Part shown: positions 23,201 through 29,736 of the stretch, one piece after another | How the letters are laid out: each line of letters begins with the position of its first letter | Numbering within the stretch: the stretch's first letter is position 1 | From: Spisula solida | Lineage: Eukaryota > Mollusca > Bivalvia > Venerida > Mactridae | Assembly (NCBI GenBank): GCA_947247005.1 | Contig: OX365944.1 | Coordinates: 22,171,501 to 22,235,500, forward strand | Direction: 5' to 3' | Length of the DNA stretch: 64,000 nucleotides | The notes under the pieces: generated by a model | Database searches by the model: none | Told to the model about the DNA's origin: nothing | What the model saw: the letters and a program-made list of their open reading frames with translations, nothing else | Program-made: the position numbers and the translations under genes

Positions 23201-24912
23201 TTCACTCAATCAGGAATGAGGTGTCAAGAGGGTTTAATATAAGTTGGTTGTTTCTTGTTCAACATAACATAAATTAGCCTACCAGTAAATGAAATAGTCG
23301 TATTTGTGTGAACGTATTAGTATCGCTGTATGGAGGTTTGACATTTATTTCAGGCTTTCCGACGTGTACGATTCCCCGGACTTCCATCTATATCTAGTCG
23401 TAGCTCATCCAGCTACTCAAACCGTAGTTCAGCATCGTTACAAAGTTCGCAAAGTTTGCAAAGTTTGACTGGGCCACAATATTCAGAGGTTCAGCTACGT
23501 TGCATGCTGACCAGGCTACAGCCTACATGGCAAGCTGTACTGAGACGTATGGATAAGGTATAAATCATGCTTCTTATTTAAAGGGGCATGCCCAGAAACT
23601 GGAGTGTCTTGGTTTGCATACAACAAAATTGCGTTTATCTCTTGTAAAACTAACTATTATTGAAAAGTCAAAGAAGAATTTGACTTAAAAATTTACTCTA
23701 TAACGCCGCTTCGATATTTTGTATAATGATTTGATTAAACTTCAGTTCTAGGGCATGCCCCATTAACCATTGATTTGCGGTATGTGTAAAATTCTGGGAA
23801 ATATAATATGCTGGTACAGGTTGCACTGTATTGGCAATTTTACAAAAGTTCTCTGGGGTACATTTTGGCCTACAAAGAAAGGTTCAAAGAAATTTTAAAA
23901 TCGCTAATATTTTCACATGTTTTTAAAATGTCTGAAATTCCTAATTTGCAAACGTTTCAGGATTAGGAATTATGCCTCAGTATGATCTCTGTCTGTGACA
24001 ATTTCACTGCATTTATCTTGTCAATGTTATATTGTCAATATGAGCTTGTCAATATTATCTTGTCAATGTTATCTTGTCAATATTATCTTGTCAATGTTAT
24101 CTTGTCAATATGATCTTGTCAATATTATCTTGTTAATATTAGCTTGTCAATATTATATTGTCAATATTTTCTTGTCAATGTTATCTTGTCAATATTATCT
24201 TGTCAATATTATCTTGTCAATGTTATCTTGTCAATGTTATCTTGTCAATATTATCTTGTCAATATTATCTTGTTAATATTAGCTTGACAATATTATCTTG
24301 TCAATGTTATCTTGTCAATATTTTCTTGTCAATATTATCATGTCCATGGTATCTTGTCAATGGTATCTTGTCAATGGTATCTTGTCAATATTATCTTGTC
24401 AATATTATCTTGTTAATATTTTCTTGTCAATATTATCTTGTCAATGTTGTCTTGTTTTTTATCAGATTGTTGCATTAGATGATGAAGAGGAAAATCTAGT
24501 CAAAAAAGCAGAGAATGAAATGAAAGACTTAAATTGGAAATGTAGGATAAATGAACTTGAAAGACAACACAAGGAGTTGTTAAGTTGGAAAAATCAATCA
24601 GGTAGTTCAAAACCTCCAGTTGCGGATGCAAAGCAAAGACAATCAATTCTTAAAAGACTGTCAAGAAAAGACAATCAAGACAGAAAAGCACCAGCAACAG
24701 TGTCTGGTGTTCCAAGTCGAACAGCGACGTCGACGCCTCCTGATGATGGTAAAAGTGGTAAGGGGACCACACAGGGACGTCGGCCGCTGAGTGATCAAGG
24801 TGCTCGTGTAGAACCATCCACGTCAAAGGGACGGTCCTCTTCCACAGACAAATCCAAACTACAGACATTTTTCAAAAGCATAAAACCGTCCAAATCGGCA
24901 TGGAATAAGTGA
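1..24912 (+). CDS. PKD1-like: Polycystin-1-like protein, 3' part of gene (25 exons)
   Basis: Polycystin-1 family membrane protein; relatives are ciliary or sperm surface receptors that pair with polycystin-2 channels. Exons: 1-1044, 1857-2006, 3775-4391, 6106-6385, 7086-8095, 9151-9397, 10062-10257, 10735-11043, 11783-12108, 12777-12932, 13293-13574, 14028-14152, 14939-15103, 15323-15411, 15889-16133, 16512-16625, 17277-17518, 18342-18469, 18874-19045, 19609-19912, 20572-20859, 21219-21353, 22200-22517, 23354-23557, 24466-24912. All have GT-AG borders and matching phases; the sum is 7593 nt, 2530 residues plus stop. Domain order: PKD-like and REJ ectodomain (residues 1-1030), GPS (about 1100), TM1 (about 1125), PLAT (1160-1285), TM2-3, Ser-rich loop (1393-1665), TM4-5, TM6, polycystin extracellular domain (1850-2060), TM7-11, coiled-coil tail. 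The 5' end lies outside the window. Which vertebrate paralogue (PKD1, PKD1L1-3, PKDREJ) is closest cannot be settled by eye. Confidence 0.93.
1357..1462 (+). repeat. 52-base tandem duplication in intron 1
   Basis: Two copies (starting 1357 and 1409) of a unit with the palindrome cttctccacatgtggaag and the tail caaagactgatacggaag. Followed at 1470-1540 by a degenerate tRNA-like stretch (gtggaatcaaacccagagc). Confidence 0.8.
1660..1855 (+). repeat. AT-rich imperfect tandem repeat up to the exon 2 acceptor
   Basis: About eight degenerate units of the form tataattttattacaatgag(gt). The last unit runs directly into the ttacag acceptor of the exon at 1857. Confidence 0.8.
1857..2006 (+). CDS. PKD1-like: Polycystin-1-like exon: REJ region
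   Basis: Acceptor ttacag at 1851-1856, donor gtaagt at 2007, 150 nt, phase 0 at both ends. Encodes ectodomain ending in VSAPGRQNDTTSQI. Fits between the Trp-Ser-Cys motif and the cysteine-containing exon at 3775. Confidence 0.85.
2028..3478 (+). repeat. 31-base minisatellite in intron 2
   Basis: About 50 units of the consensus gccagatttttgctctccat plus taaagtgacat, with shorter 22-26-base variants lacking the cattaaag part. Starts 21 bases after the donor of exon 2. A block near 2760-3090 recurs 329 bases later, so there is a higher-order repeat. Confidence 0.95.
3775..4391 (+). CDS. PKD1-like: Polycystin-1-like exon: REJ region with Cys-rich motif
   Basis: Acceptor follows a long T tract (tag at 3772-3774); donor gtaagt at 4392; ends in phase 2. 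Encodes VKCVSCEADGHYK and GQCVQDC, the paired-cysteine pattern of REJ modules, then a beta-rich stretch. Confidence 0.88.
5069..5953. mobile_element. 885-base non-autonomous DNA transposon, TA-flanked
   Basis: Perfect inverted ends of 22 bases beginning cagtaaactccctcaaaacc, flanked on both sides by TA. CAGT ends with TA duplication fit pogo/Tigger-type Tc1-mariner elements. No transposase frame is seen. Internal sequence repeats the tccggttttaagggagt motif, and a second repeat (gcaacctttgaagagcatca, 5231) seems nested. Confidence 0.85.
5957..6055 (+). repeat. Diverged fragment of the agtcccctacc inverted-repeat element
   Basis: Matches the 3' half of the elements at 11120 and 63203 (aaaattgtggttactatgg, ending ttggggacttttcttc) with several substitutions. 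Confidence 0.5.
6106..6385 (+). CDS. PKD1-like: Polycystin-1-like exon: REJ/GAIN-like helical part
   Basis: One base completes the Gln codon from the previous exon, then SISFREPTTDKLDYLIGK. Helical, Leu/Ser-rich sequence typical of the stretch before the GPS. Donor gtaaat at 6386, phase 0. Confidence 0.85.
6590..7081 (+). repeat. 32-base minisatellite abutting exon 5 acceptor
   Basis: About 15 units of aagatcctatttaaaacttt plus gaccactcatgt. The last unit (gatatcctatttaaatcttt, then tacag) supplies the pyrimidine tract and acceptor of the exon at 7086. Confidence 0.93.
7086..8095 (+). CDS. PKD1-like: Polycystin-1-like exon: GAIN-like domain before the GPS
   Basis: 1010 nt, the longest internal exon. 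Acceptor acag at 7082-7085 lies inside the last unit of a 32-base repeat. Encodes helices then beta strands preceding the GPS, ending SKLYTFFLNHR. Phase 2 donor gtgagt at 8096. Confidence 0.87.
8790..9140 (+). mobile_element. tRNA-derived SINE in intron 5
   Basis: Head with an A-box-like tggtctagtggtaagg (8810-8825) and B box ggttcgatccc (8844-8854), then a non-tRNA body, a 14-G run at 9063-9076 and an A-rich tail (aaataaaagcaaataaac). The T-stem is mispaired, so it is not a functional tRNA gene. Confidence 0.7.
9151..9397 (+). CDS. PKD1-like: Polycystin-1-like exon: GPS autocleavage motif
   Basis: Encodes CEYWDLPTSAWSTSGCEA and then CCKCNHSTSFGGSLLV. The Cys-Trp...Cys...Cys-x-Cys-Asn-His-x-Thr pattern is the GPS of polycystin-1 and adhesion receptors; the expected cut is His-Ser^Thr, with Ser where Leu is usual. 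Donor gtgagt at 9398, phase 0. Confidence 0.92.
9398..10061 (+). other. Polycystin intron 6, nothing recognised
   Basis: AT-rich intron with GT-AG ends. No repeat, inverted-repeat element or coding signal was seen. Confidence 0.6.
10062..10257 (+). CDS. PKD1-like: Polycystin-1-like exon: TM1 and start of PLAT
   Basis: Hydrophobic segment IITCSVILFLYIVLII is the first membrane span after the GPS. It is followed by KYEVTVVTGRLPRAG, the first PLAT strand. Phase 1 at the donor (gtatgt, 10258). Confidence 0.92.
10420..10605 (-). mobile_element. tRNA-derived SINE fragment, minus strand
   Basis: Minus-strand B box ggttccaatc (plus gattggaacc, 10529-10538) and tRNA-like head near 10560-10600. The plus-strand stretch ccaacgagttcacctctagt recurs in closely related form at 17057, so the two are copies of one family. 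Confidence 0.65.
10735..11043 (+). CDS. PKD1-like: Polycystin-1-like exon: PLAT domain
   Basis: Encodes TTAHVGIRLIGEYG, then TFIVAYDVNLGDLRKIQIWH and an NDL...YFFGNTWL stretch. This is the PLAT/LH2 core that in family members binds lipids or proteins on the cytoplasmic side. Phases 1 and 1. Confidence 0.94.
11120..11389. mobile_element. 270-base inverted-repeat element (MITE-like), copy A
   Basis: Ends agtcccctaccc...ataggggact are inverted. About 270 bases match the copy at 63203-63451, including gtttccaagctaggtttatg and ttgctatggcaacagaaac. Similarity runs some 25 bases past the right end, so the true unit may be longer. Confidence 0.75.
11186..11244 (+). repeat. (gtca)n microsatellite inside copy A
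   Basis: About 14 perfect gtca units within the inverted-repeat element. Copy B at 63203 has only a few, so the run expanded after insertion. Confidence 0.95.
11783..12108 (+). CDS. PKD1-like: Polycystin-1-like exon: TM2 and TM3
   Basis: After the amphipathic DKHLWLSLFNRPAQSRFTR motif typical of the family come two spans, about ITCCVTVLYVFVGVNAMWYG and IVLALVSNVMVLPISVGLVF. Ends at KKSRSK, donor gtaact at 12109, phase 0. Confidence 0.93.
12130..12360 (+). repeat. Dispersed repeat with caacctct...agagcaac motif
   Basis: Contains gcaacctctccagagcagcc and two further versions of the motif. The same motif is at 43895 and, nested, at 5231. Probably a small DNA-transposon family. Confidence 0.5.
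12590..12735 (+). repeat. 21-base minisatellite in intron 9
   Basis: About seven units of ttgaacaggggaggtaattt(a), ending about 40 bases before the exon at 12777. Confidence 0.9.
12777..12932 (+). CDS. PKD1-like: Polycystin-1-like exon: cytoplasmic loop
   Basis: Acceptor tttcag, 156 nt, phase 0 at both ends. Polar, acidic sequence with no recognised domain, ending TIDSVP. Part of the TM3-TM4 cytoplasmic loop. Confidence 0.8.
12933..13292 (+). other. Polycystin intron 10, nothing recognised
   Basis: AT-rich intron without a repeat or coding signal that I could identify. Confidence 0.6.
13293..13574 (+). CDS. PKD1-like: Polycystin-1-like exon: cytoplasmic loop
   Basis: Acceptor ttacag, donor gtaact at 13575, 282 nt, phase 0. 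Low-complexity Ser/Pro/Thr-rich peptide (HTALGLHRSRH at the start, GAARK at the end). Supported by open frame and phase rather than by a domain. Confidence 0.8.
13630..13965 (+). repeat. Dispersed repeat family, intron 11 copy
   Basis: Contains aaatggtttctgatcaataa, gatagggaggttggtgatca and gattttgaggagagtaagtc. The same ordered phrases occur at 20240-20530 in intron 20, each as about two internal near-copies of a 150-base unit. Confidence 0.65.
14028..14152 (+). CDS. PKD1-like: Polycystin-1-like exon: loop helix
   Basis: Encodes QLLAELDKLEQDLKETE, a short predicted coiled coil, then Ser-rich sequence. Ends in phase 2 (donor gtatat at 14153). Confidence 0.8.
14340..14585 (-). mobile_element. 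tRNA-derived SINE, minus strand
   Basis: Minus-strand B box ggtttgatccc (plus 14526-14536) with a head aggtagggtgcgctcattgg. The same head and B box are in the plus-strand copy at 58769. Confidence 0.7.
14786..14885 (+). repeat. About 50-base tandem duplication in intron 12
   Basis: Two copies of gtaaggggtttcatggagaa followed by tgagtaacaaagggaggatg. No other content noted. Confidence 0.85.
14939..15103 (+). CDS. PKD1-like: Polycystin-1-like exon: cytoplasmic loop
   Basis: Acceptor ttttgcag; encodes SNWGSLEDILNSDDESVADT and a basic Ser/Thr stretch. SLEDIL followed by an acidic run resembles a casein-kinase or docking motif, but no function is claimed. Phase 2 donor gtagga. Confidence 0.78.
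15323..15411 (+). CDS. PKD1-like: Polycystin-1-like exon: short loop exon
   Basis: 89-nt exon, acceptor atttcag, donor gtaagt at 15412. Encodes a polar basic peptide ending RRPRGITSALR. Included because it alone restores phase (2 in, 1 out) between its neighbours. Confidence 0.78.
15787..15888 (+). repeat. 46-base repeat carrying the exon 15 splice acceptor
   Basis: Two full units and one partial, each ending ttatgttattacagctgg or near it. Acceptor AGs end at 15842 and 15888; the oldest unit has attacg instead (about 15796). Confidence 0.9.
15889..16133 (+). CDS. PKD1-like: Polycystin-1-like exon: TM4 and TM5
   Basis: Encodes LPPWCIYIAYVLCLLL then a Phe-Gly-Tyr turn and WVLALILSLVLSIVIIEPLK, the conserved TM4-TM5 pair of polycystin-1. 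The start is fixed by phase: the near-identical acceptor 46 bases upstream would shift frame and hit a stop. Confidence 0.93.
16134..16511 (+). other. Polycystin intron 15, nothing recognised
   Basis: AT-rich intron with no feature I could support. Confidence 0.6.
16512..16625 (+). CDS. PKD1-like: Polycystin-1-like exon: after TM5
   Basis: Encodes ALLIAVYVVAMFKNVEQD, the end of TM5, then an acidic cytoplasmic stretch. 114 nt, phase 0 at both ends. Confidence 0.9.
16649..16808. mobile_element. 160-base inverted-repeat element
   Basis: Left end aattatacgctaccggcaag and right end ttgctgatggcgtataatt are imperfect inverted repeats, continuing inward with agcactcgc against gcgagcaatg. It has no coding capacity. 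Confidence 0.65.
17030..17200 (-). mobile_element. tRNA-derived SINE fragment, minus strand
   Basis: Homologous to the fragment at 10420: shares ccaaccagttcacctctagt and a B-box-like ggttctaatc on the minus strand. Confidence 0.65.
17277..17518 (+). CDS. PKD1-like: Polycystin-1-like exon: TM6
   Basis: Basic linker, then FIAYIFYLWLIMVIVYVNSR, the span that opens the polycystin extracellular domain. Ends in phase 2. Confidence 0.92.
17895..18149. mobile_element. 255-base inverted-repeat element, gatctcc family copy 1
   Basis: Ends ggccccgatctcctgaa and ttcgggagatcggggcc are inverted repeats. The interior is rich in aaatctcaattgagat stretches. A second copy is at 54601. Confidence 0.75.
18342..18469 (+). 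CDS. PKD1-like: Polycystin-1-like exon: polycystin extracellular domain start
   Basis: Encodes VDEFWDWTEHVF and VLLGAPRIRLIRGLT; the F-W-x-W and L-x-G-x-x-R-x-R-x-x-R patterns are hallmarks of polycystin extracellular domains. Phase 1 donor gtaaat at 18470. Confidence 0.92.
18470..18873 (+). other. Polycystin intron 18, nothing recognised
   Basis: No repeat or coding sequence identified between the exons at 18342 and 18874. Confidence 0.6.
18874..19045 (+). CDS. PKD1-like: Polycystin-1-like exon: polycystin extracellular domain
   Basis: Continues as SKCEVSAAM...TCNG...W...; the two cysteines and repeated aromatic residues fit the extracellular loop. Ends GQLGR, phase 2. Confidence 0.88.
19225..19335 (+). 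repeat. SINE 3' module fragment
   Basis: Contains ggcatctctctcatagactc and gaatatcatcagtaatgtaa, a diverged form of the tail at 59200-59275. Confidence 0.45.
19609..19912 (+). CDS. PKD1-like: Polycystin-1-like exon: polycystin domain core
   Basis: Encodes ATYGGGGYPQVLG, GWIDLQTRAAIFEFALYSS and LLAEFPLTGG. These are the most conserved family motifs (Tyr-Gly-Gly-Gly-Gly-Tyr; Trp-Ile-Asp...Thr-Arg-Ala; Glu-Phe-Pro...Gly-Gly). Phase 0 donor gtatgt. Confidence 0.96.
20240..20535 (+). repeat. Dispersed repeat family, intron 20 copy
   Basis: Carries atggaggttggtcagcaact, ttgattatgaggtcgaaggt and aatggtttccgattaataac, the phrases of the intron 11 repeat at 13630. The exon acceptor follows at 20571. 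Confidence 0.65.
20572..20859 (+). CDS. PKD1-like: Polycystin-1-like exon: TM7-TM9
   Basis: Spans VILFFVIIYSVVHIAL, then WNWYEMLTTLMALVSVGMYI, and the start of a third at YLHAWLLFLLMYK. 288 nt, phase 0. Equivalent to the voltage-sensor-like S1-S4 bundle of polycystins. Confidence 0.93.
20860..21218 (+). other. Polycystin intron 21, nothing recognised
   Basis: AT-rich, no identifiable repeat or gene. Confidence 0.6.
21219..21353 (+). CDS. PKD1-like: Polycystin-1-like exon: TM9-TM10
   Basis: KQLRFIKFMYIYEQTLSTAI is the conserved linker and GLIYVILLLVYAQVGYL the pore-lining S5-like span. 135 nt, phase 0. Confidence 0.93.
21430..21565 (+). repeat. Short tandem repeat in intron 22
   Basis: About two and a half units of cagacatttgatgtgcggaa followed by acataagagatttatcaaat. 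Confidence 0.8.
22090..22195 (+). repeat. Tandem repeat merging into exon 23 acceptor
   Basis: Three to four units of tattcctctatttattgatc plus atccctca. The final unit turns attcctctattta into the acceptor tattcctctatttcag. Confidence 0.88.
22200..22517 (+). CDS. PKD1-like: Polycystin-1-like exon: pore region and TM11
   Basis: Encodes SVGHSITTLVVMIRGSFDFW, aligned with the polycystin pore helix and filter, then YYAFAYGIFMALVIAILTSTY-like S6. The filter position reads Arg-Gly-Ser rather than the Leu-Gly-Asp of polycystin-2. 318 nt, phase 0. Confidence 0.93.
22594..22856. mobile_element. 263-base MITE, aagcatctta family copy 1
   Basis: Left agggccggtatttataaagc followed by atcttag; right ctaagatgcttaataaatac followed by cagccca: inverted repeats of about 27 bases with few mismatches. 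The interior shares aattttcttaaaatc and a gaaacata...attcttcaatttgcgg stretch with copies at 27299 and 42296. Confidence 0.85.
23090..23265 (-). mobile_element. SINE fragment with conserved 3' module
   Basis: tRNA-like portion gtatcaaaccagggaccttt (minus-strand B box), next to tcaggaatgaggtgtcaaga and taatataagttgg, a module also at 33385, 56493 and 59230. Confidence 0.6.
23354..23557 (+). CDS. PKD1-like: Polycystin-1-like exon: cytoplasmic tail
   Basis: Arg/Ser-rich tail with a run of Ser-Leu-Gln-Ser repeats, then LRCMLTRLQPTWQAVLRRMD. 204 nt, phase 0 at both ends. Confidence 0.86.
23583..23761. mobile_element. 179-base inverted-repeat element
   Basis: Left ggggcatgcccagaaact and right agttctagggcatgcccc are inverted with one or two mismatches. 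No coding potential. Confidence 0.75.
24010..24455 (+). repeat. 14-base minisatellite before the last polycystin exon
   Basis: About 31 units of attatcttgtcaat (variants gttatcttgtcaat). It ends about 10 bases before the acceptor atcag at 24461. Confidence 0.95.
24466..24912 (+). CDS. PKD1-like: Polycystin-1-like last exon: coiled coil and C-terminus
   Basis: Starts IVALDDEEENLVKKAENEMK and continues as a predicted coiled coil (to ELLSWK), the tail element polycystin-1 uses to bind polycystin-2. Then Ser/Pro/Lys-rich sequence to TGA at 24910-24912. The stop sits in aagtgagtgagt, which could also be read as a donor, so a longer tail by further splicing is possible. Confidence 0.87.
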   Translation: MVALDDEEENLVKKAENEMKDLNWKCRINELERQHKELLSWKNQSGSSKPPVADAKQRQSILKRLSRKDNQDRKAPATVSGVPSRTATSTPPDDGKSGKGTTQGRRPLSDQGARVEPSTSKGRSSSTDKSKLQTFFKSIKPSKSAWNK

Positions 24913-24948
24913 GTGAGTTTCTAGTGGATAATTTTGAGCACCTTAATG

Positions 24949-24954
24949 AATAAA
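24949..24954 (+). terminator. Candidate poly(A) signal for the polycystin gene
   Basis: AATAAA 37 bases after the stop codon; a second AATAAA is at 25086-25091. Either would end the transcript; only the motif is seen. Confidence 0.45.
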
Positions 24955-25612
24955 ACTGAGTTATAAACTCGATGAATCAATCGACTGTAGTATAGATGAG
25001 ACGTTCATGCTGATCATCATGTGTAGCCCTCGTTAAAAATTGTTCAAGTGTACTGTATGAACAATGTCTAGAATATGGAATGCCAAATAAATTAATGTCC
25101 ATGTCTTTCATCAAGTATTATAATGTGAGAAAACAGACTCGCTAAGAATCCATATCTTTATGTTCATAATCAGTACATATCATTGTTATTGAAAGACGTT
25201 CGGAGGGCATATTTTATTTGTGAAAAAAAAATAGAAAAACGTCAGGGCGTTGTTGGGGAGGAGATGTGTGGATGTACTCCACGGAGATGTTGCGGATCTT
25301 AATCAAACTGGGCGTGTGGAAGAAGCACCAGTACCAGAACACTTAGATATAGTGATGAAATCTTATGTGATATATCTTCTATGTTTAACTTCATACATAT
25401 CACCTCTCCCATGTTCAGTACATGTGAGGTTATCATTATGTGGAAAAAATTATGTTTGTGATACGTTATGTGCCAAGTTTTTATTTTTAAAAATCGGATG
25501 ATTTTTATTGTTGTCATTTTCAAAAATAGTGCTCAGTTTGTTTTGTTTTATCGTATATTTTATCTACATTCCATCCTGTTTTTAGACACGATTATTCAGG
25601 TCAGTCACCTGT

Positions 25613-25690
25613 TTACATAAACATTGTATACATAAACATTGTATACATAAACATTGTATACATAAACATTGTATACATAAACATTGCACT
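25613..25690 (+). repeat. 15-base tandem repeat
   Basis: About five units of acataaacattgtat, perfect in the middle copies. Confidence 0.95.
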
Positions 25691-26193
25691 TTCTCTGAAT
25701 AGTTTCTTATTTTAAGAGGCATTTTATGTACGAGTATGTGGCTTAGTGGATAAGGTATTGGTTTGCACTGCCTTTTTATCCGATCAAAATGTTCAAAACA
25801 TAAAAAAACAAGTGACAGACCTAAATAAACAAACTGTAGTCATATTAGCTTGTTATTTAAATGTCTTATTAGTATACCAGTAGAATATCTGTCAACATTA
25901 ACATTCTTATATTTCTAGTTTGTATCCTACTACTTCTATTGGTTATCATCTTCTTATGAATATTCATCATTCCAAAGTGCTAAAAATAACATCCAATCAT
26001 ATTGTAATATGCTGGTGCTGTGAATATTCATGTGTGTACTTCCTGTTAGTTCACCATTAATGAATAATTAATATGCATATATTATCTGAGATGTAATAAA
26101 TCTATTTAAAGACGAAAGTTAAATATAAATAAATAAATTAACTGAATCAAACTTTTGTTGGCAATTTGAGGTAGATATCAATGTTTACAGGTA

Positions 26194-26490
26194 CCGTATT
26201 CCTCCAAGAATTGCCTGCATTTTATGAGCCAAAACATGTTTACAAAAAACTGAATGCCCCCTTTACACAACTTTAAATAACTTCTTAGCCTCTGATGGTC
26301 AAATCAGGATTGGCTATGCTGGCATTTTTATGAACAAAGAAATGTAACAAAAATTGGATGCCCCCTTTACACAACTTTAAATAACTTCTATGCCTCTTCA
26401 TCATATTTCCACAATTTAACATATTTTTTAATTTCCAATTTTTTACATGTGTCCAATACGAAGCTGTGTGCGATGATTGGGCAAATACGG
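26194..26490. mobile_element. 297-base TA-flanked inverted-repeat element
   Basis: Ends ccgtatt...aatacgg with TA on both sides. It has two internal copies of atgccccctttacacaactt, about 104 bases apart. The outer inverted repeat is short (about 8-10 bases), so the call is moderate. Confidence 0.5.
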
Positions 26491-26944
26491 TACAATATTT
26501 TCTACTTGTAATGTATCTCAAAAAGAACGGTAACAGAACAACATATTGAATGCTACTTCATATCTACCTCATTGATGCTTTTATTATTTCACAGATATGA
26601 AAATGTGTTCATAACTTGTTCCATATTACTCCCTGATTTTTTAGGCGGCAAGAATTGAATTAACAAAAAAAATTATTTTGATATTTATCTTCGTAGGTTA
26701 TTTGAAATTATAACAATTCCGTCCATGTCTCATAAAAGGTCATTTTAAGAAATCCGTCCAACCATAATAAAAAGGAGAAAAAATGTTAATATGATATATC
26801 GTGCGTTCCTGTTAGTCTTCTATTAGTGCTTATTACATGATTTCATCATGTACAAAACAGTTCAATTGTTGCCAAATGTACATATATACATAGGTTATTG
26901 AAAACATGATTTTATCATGCTATCTTAATATTTACAATAATATC

Positions 26945-27080
26945 CGTCCAACCCAATGTGGGGGGACCTTAATATTCGTGCAACCCACTGCGGGGGACCT
27001 ATATTCGTCCAACCTACTGCGGAGGACCTATATTCGTTCTATCCTCTGCGAGGAACCAATATCCATCCAACACCTCGGCT
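26945..27080 (+). repeat. Degenerate repeat of about 32 bases
   Basis: Four or five copies built around attcgtccaacccactgcgg then gggacctat, with substitutions in each copy. Confidence 0.8.
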
Positions 27081-27298
27081 GGGGGAATAATGCAACTTTC
27101 ATTTTTTGTGCTAAAGCATTTGTGCAGATTTATGTGGAATTAAATTATCTTAAGCTATTGTATAACACTTAAGTGCTACTAATCTTACATTTTATTAATG
27201 CTGTAAAATATTTTTAAGACCTTTATTATTTTGGTTTTGTTTATTTTCACTTCAAAAAACTAAATAACAGTGAACTTTTAACAAACAAATACTTACAA

Positions 27299-27559
27299 GG
27301 GGTGGTATTCACAAAGCATCGTAGTAGTAAACTTATATTTTTCTTAAAATCTTGAAATTTACTAAAGTGTATTAACTGAAGAAGATAACCAATTTCATTG
27401 AATTTTAACATACCTAGTTTTGAAGCATTATGTAAACAGCTACTGCAATCACTAAGCAAACATGGATTATCCATTGATTTGTGGGAAGTATGAGCGACAC
27501 AAAGTTTTAACTTAAATCAAAATGTTTTCCACTGAGATGCTTTGTGACTATCAACCCAG
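27299..27559. mobile_element. 261-base MITE, aagcatctta family copy 2
   Basis: Left ggggtggtattcacaaagca and right tgctttgtgactatcaaccc are imperfect inverted repeats. The interior (tttcttaaaatcttgaaatt, aaacatggattatcc) matches copies 1 and 3. Confidence 0.8.
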
Positions 27560-29699
27560 ATAAAAAAATATCAACCCAGATCAAATTGTTTTGCTTTATA
27601 CAATCGTTGTCATTAACACAGAACTCATAATTAAGTTAAATGATGTACTAATTAGCTACAGATATAGTCTTAGTAAATCACCTACTACGTAGCCACATTG
27701 ATGATATGGAATCATTTATTCGTAGTGTGTAACATTATCTTGACTGGCGCATCTTAGTGTTGTGTTAACTCGGAAAAATTTATATTCATGAAAAATTAAC
27801 AGTATTATATAAAATTATATGGACTTCATCACTTATGTATAAATGTTCTATATGAATGTTAACTTTCATTGTCTTGTTAAGTTATATATACACTTTTGTT
27901 TGTTGAGTCTCGGATATATTTAATACATAATAATAGTGCCTTATACTTATATAACTTGGTAACTATGGTAAACTAATTTTATAAGAAGTTGATGCATTTA
28001 TATTTATTACTGAAGTATTGTGTATGTATTATACATGTAGCCGTGGTCGAGGGAAAGTAATATATGATATTTTATATGAAAAACAACACATTGAAAAATT
28101 GAAATATTTGTCTACTGAAGAAATTATTCTGCCTAGTGTTTTATCAACAATACATGTATATAACTGTTCCAAAGCTTTTTGTGCAACCCCCTCTTGTCAC
28201 TGTGAGGTGGGATACTTGTACATGGTGTTCTGTCAAAAATGCAATTTCCAATATTTTAGAGAATTAATGTTTAAACTTAACAGTAATTATTGGTAGGATC
28301 TTAGATTTGGTTCACAGATTTTATAGTAAATTAGAAATTTAGATGGTGTAATATTATTATTAATACATGGTCCATGTTATTTTGGAAATCTATGGTTTGT
28401 TAATGTTTTACTATTTTTTTACACCAACAATGTCTCAGTTATTGTCTACAATCATTCCATGTAGAAAATCCTTTTATTGTTGAGTTTATATATTGGTTGT
28501 TAAATGATAGCAATTGTTGATGGTTTTTATGATAAAAGATATGTACATATTTGAAACATATTTTCAAGATAGTTTATTTATTCATATATTTACCACTGTT
28601 GAAGATCAAACATTTTATTTACGATGGTTTGCGATAATAACCAGTACAGAGTTATCTCCCTTTATTTTTCTATTGAAATCACCATATTGATATCACATGT
28701 ATAGGATAAAACCCATATTCCATTATTTCCGGTAAAATGTCAGGGGGGGTTAAGTAATAAAACAACCAACAGAATGCAATATTTCATTATAATAGTAAAC
28801 ATTTGGGACATTAATTAAATATCTTAATTACAATGTATAGGGATAATCTGTAATGCTTATGTTATATTCTCATTGTTTAAACTCGGAAAAGGATCATTCT
28901 AAACACCTTGGCTTAAATACTGCATAATAGGGGATATCCTATTCTACTCCCCCCTGACTGTGATTCCAGAGATTGGCAATTCTTGGCAGCTGGTAACGGA
29001 AAACCAGATTTATCCTATAATGTTAATATCATCAGTATTTTATCTAAACAAGGGAGATAATTGTGTTTGTTACAGAGTTAGACCTTAGGCTATTTACCAA
29101 AGACCTCTATGTCTTATTCCGTCCAAGACCTGTATGTCTTATTCCGTCCAAGACCTATATGTCTTATTCTATTTCTCTGTACTGGTTACTATGGTTTTAT
29201 GTTTGATCATCAACTGTGGTTACTTGTTCTACACCTTGGATACATTCCATTAGACGACGGTCATGCATTGTTTGCTGGTTGACTGAATAAAACATTTCTA
29301 AATACTATCATATCTTTTGTGTTCTCTATGCATCTATATAGTACCATCTATATTTATCTTAAAAAGATGACAGTGGAACATCTTTCTGGACATCTGTCCC
29401 TCGATAACGTTTTGTCAGGATTATAACAAGGTAATGAAACTTGTTAGATGGATGGATGGATCTCATTCAGTAGAAGTGCAATGCATAATAAGTGCAACTC
29501 GACGTTTTCTATATGAAAGCTTCTCAGAACTGCCGCGTTGGCCTCCCGGGGCACCAAGGATATTTCTAGACAATCCAGAACAAGCAGGGGTTCCATGCAG
29601 AATGTGACCGGTGTTGATGCGGCATCTATATGGCACTGCGGCTTTACAGACCAATGGTGGTTTTACTGAGAATGCACATTGTATGGAAAATATGTTACA

Positions 29700-29736
29700 A
29701 ATAAAACAAGTCCAAAACCAATTTTTACAGTTTATT
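29700..29736. terminator. Facing poly(A) signals between convergent genes
   Basis: AATAAA on the plus strand at 29700-29705 and on the minus strand (plus tttatt) at 29731-29736, pointing at each other. They could end long 3' UTRs of the convergent polycystin and SLC25A10 transcripts. AATAAA is common in AT-rich DNA, so this is tentative. Confidence 0.3.

Larger units (their letters stand above)
24913..29705 (+). other. Polycystin 3' flank and intergenic DNA, no coding gene seen
   Basis: No convincing coding exon on either strand. AATAAA signals at 24949-24954 and 25086-25091 would give a short 3' UTR; the one at 29700-29705 would give a 4.8-kb UTR. Smaller repeats are listed separately. The rest is AT-rich and unremarkable. 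Confidence 0.6.

Noticed and set aside
24298..24465. Upstream extension of the last polycystin exon through the 14-base repeat
   Set aside because: It is open by chance of repeat composition. The acceptor atcag at 24461-24465 and phase 0 define the exon start.
29463..29654. Minus-strand 63-codon frame
   Set aside because: No similarity recognised, no splice or UTR context; local base composition suggests a repeat fragment.
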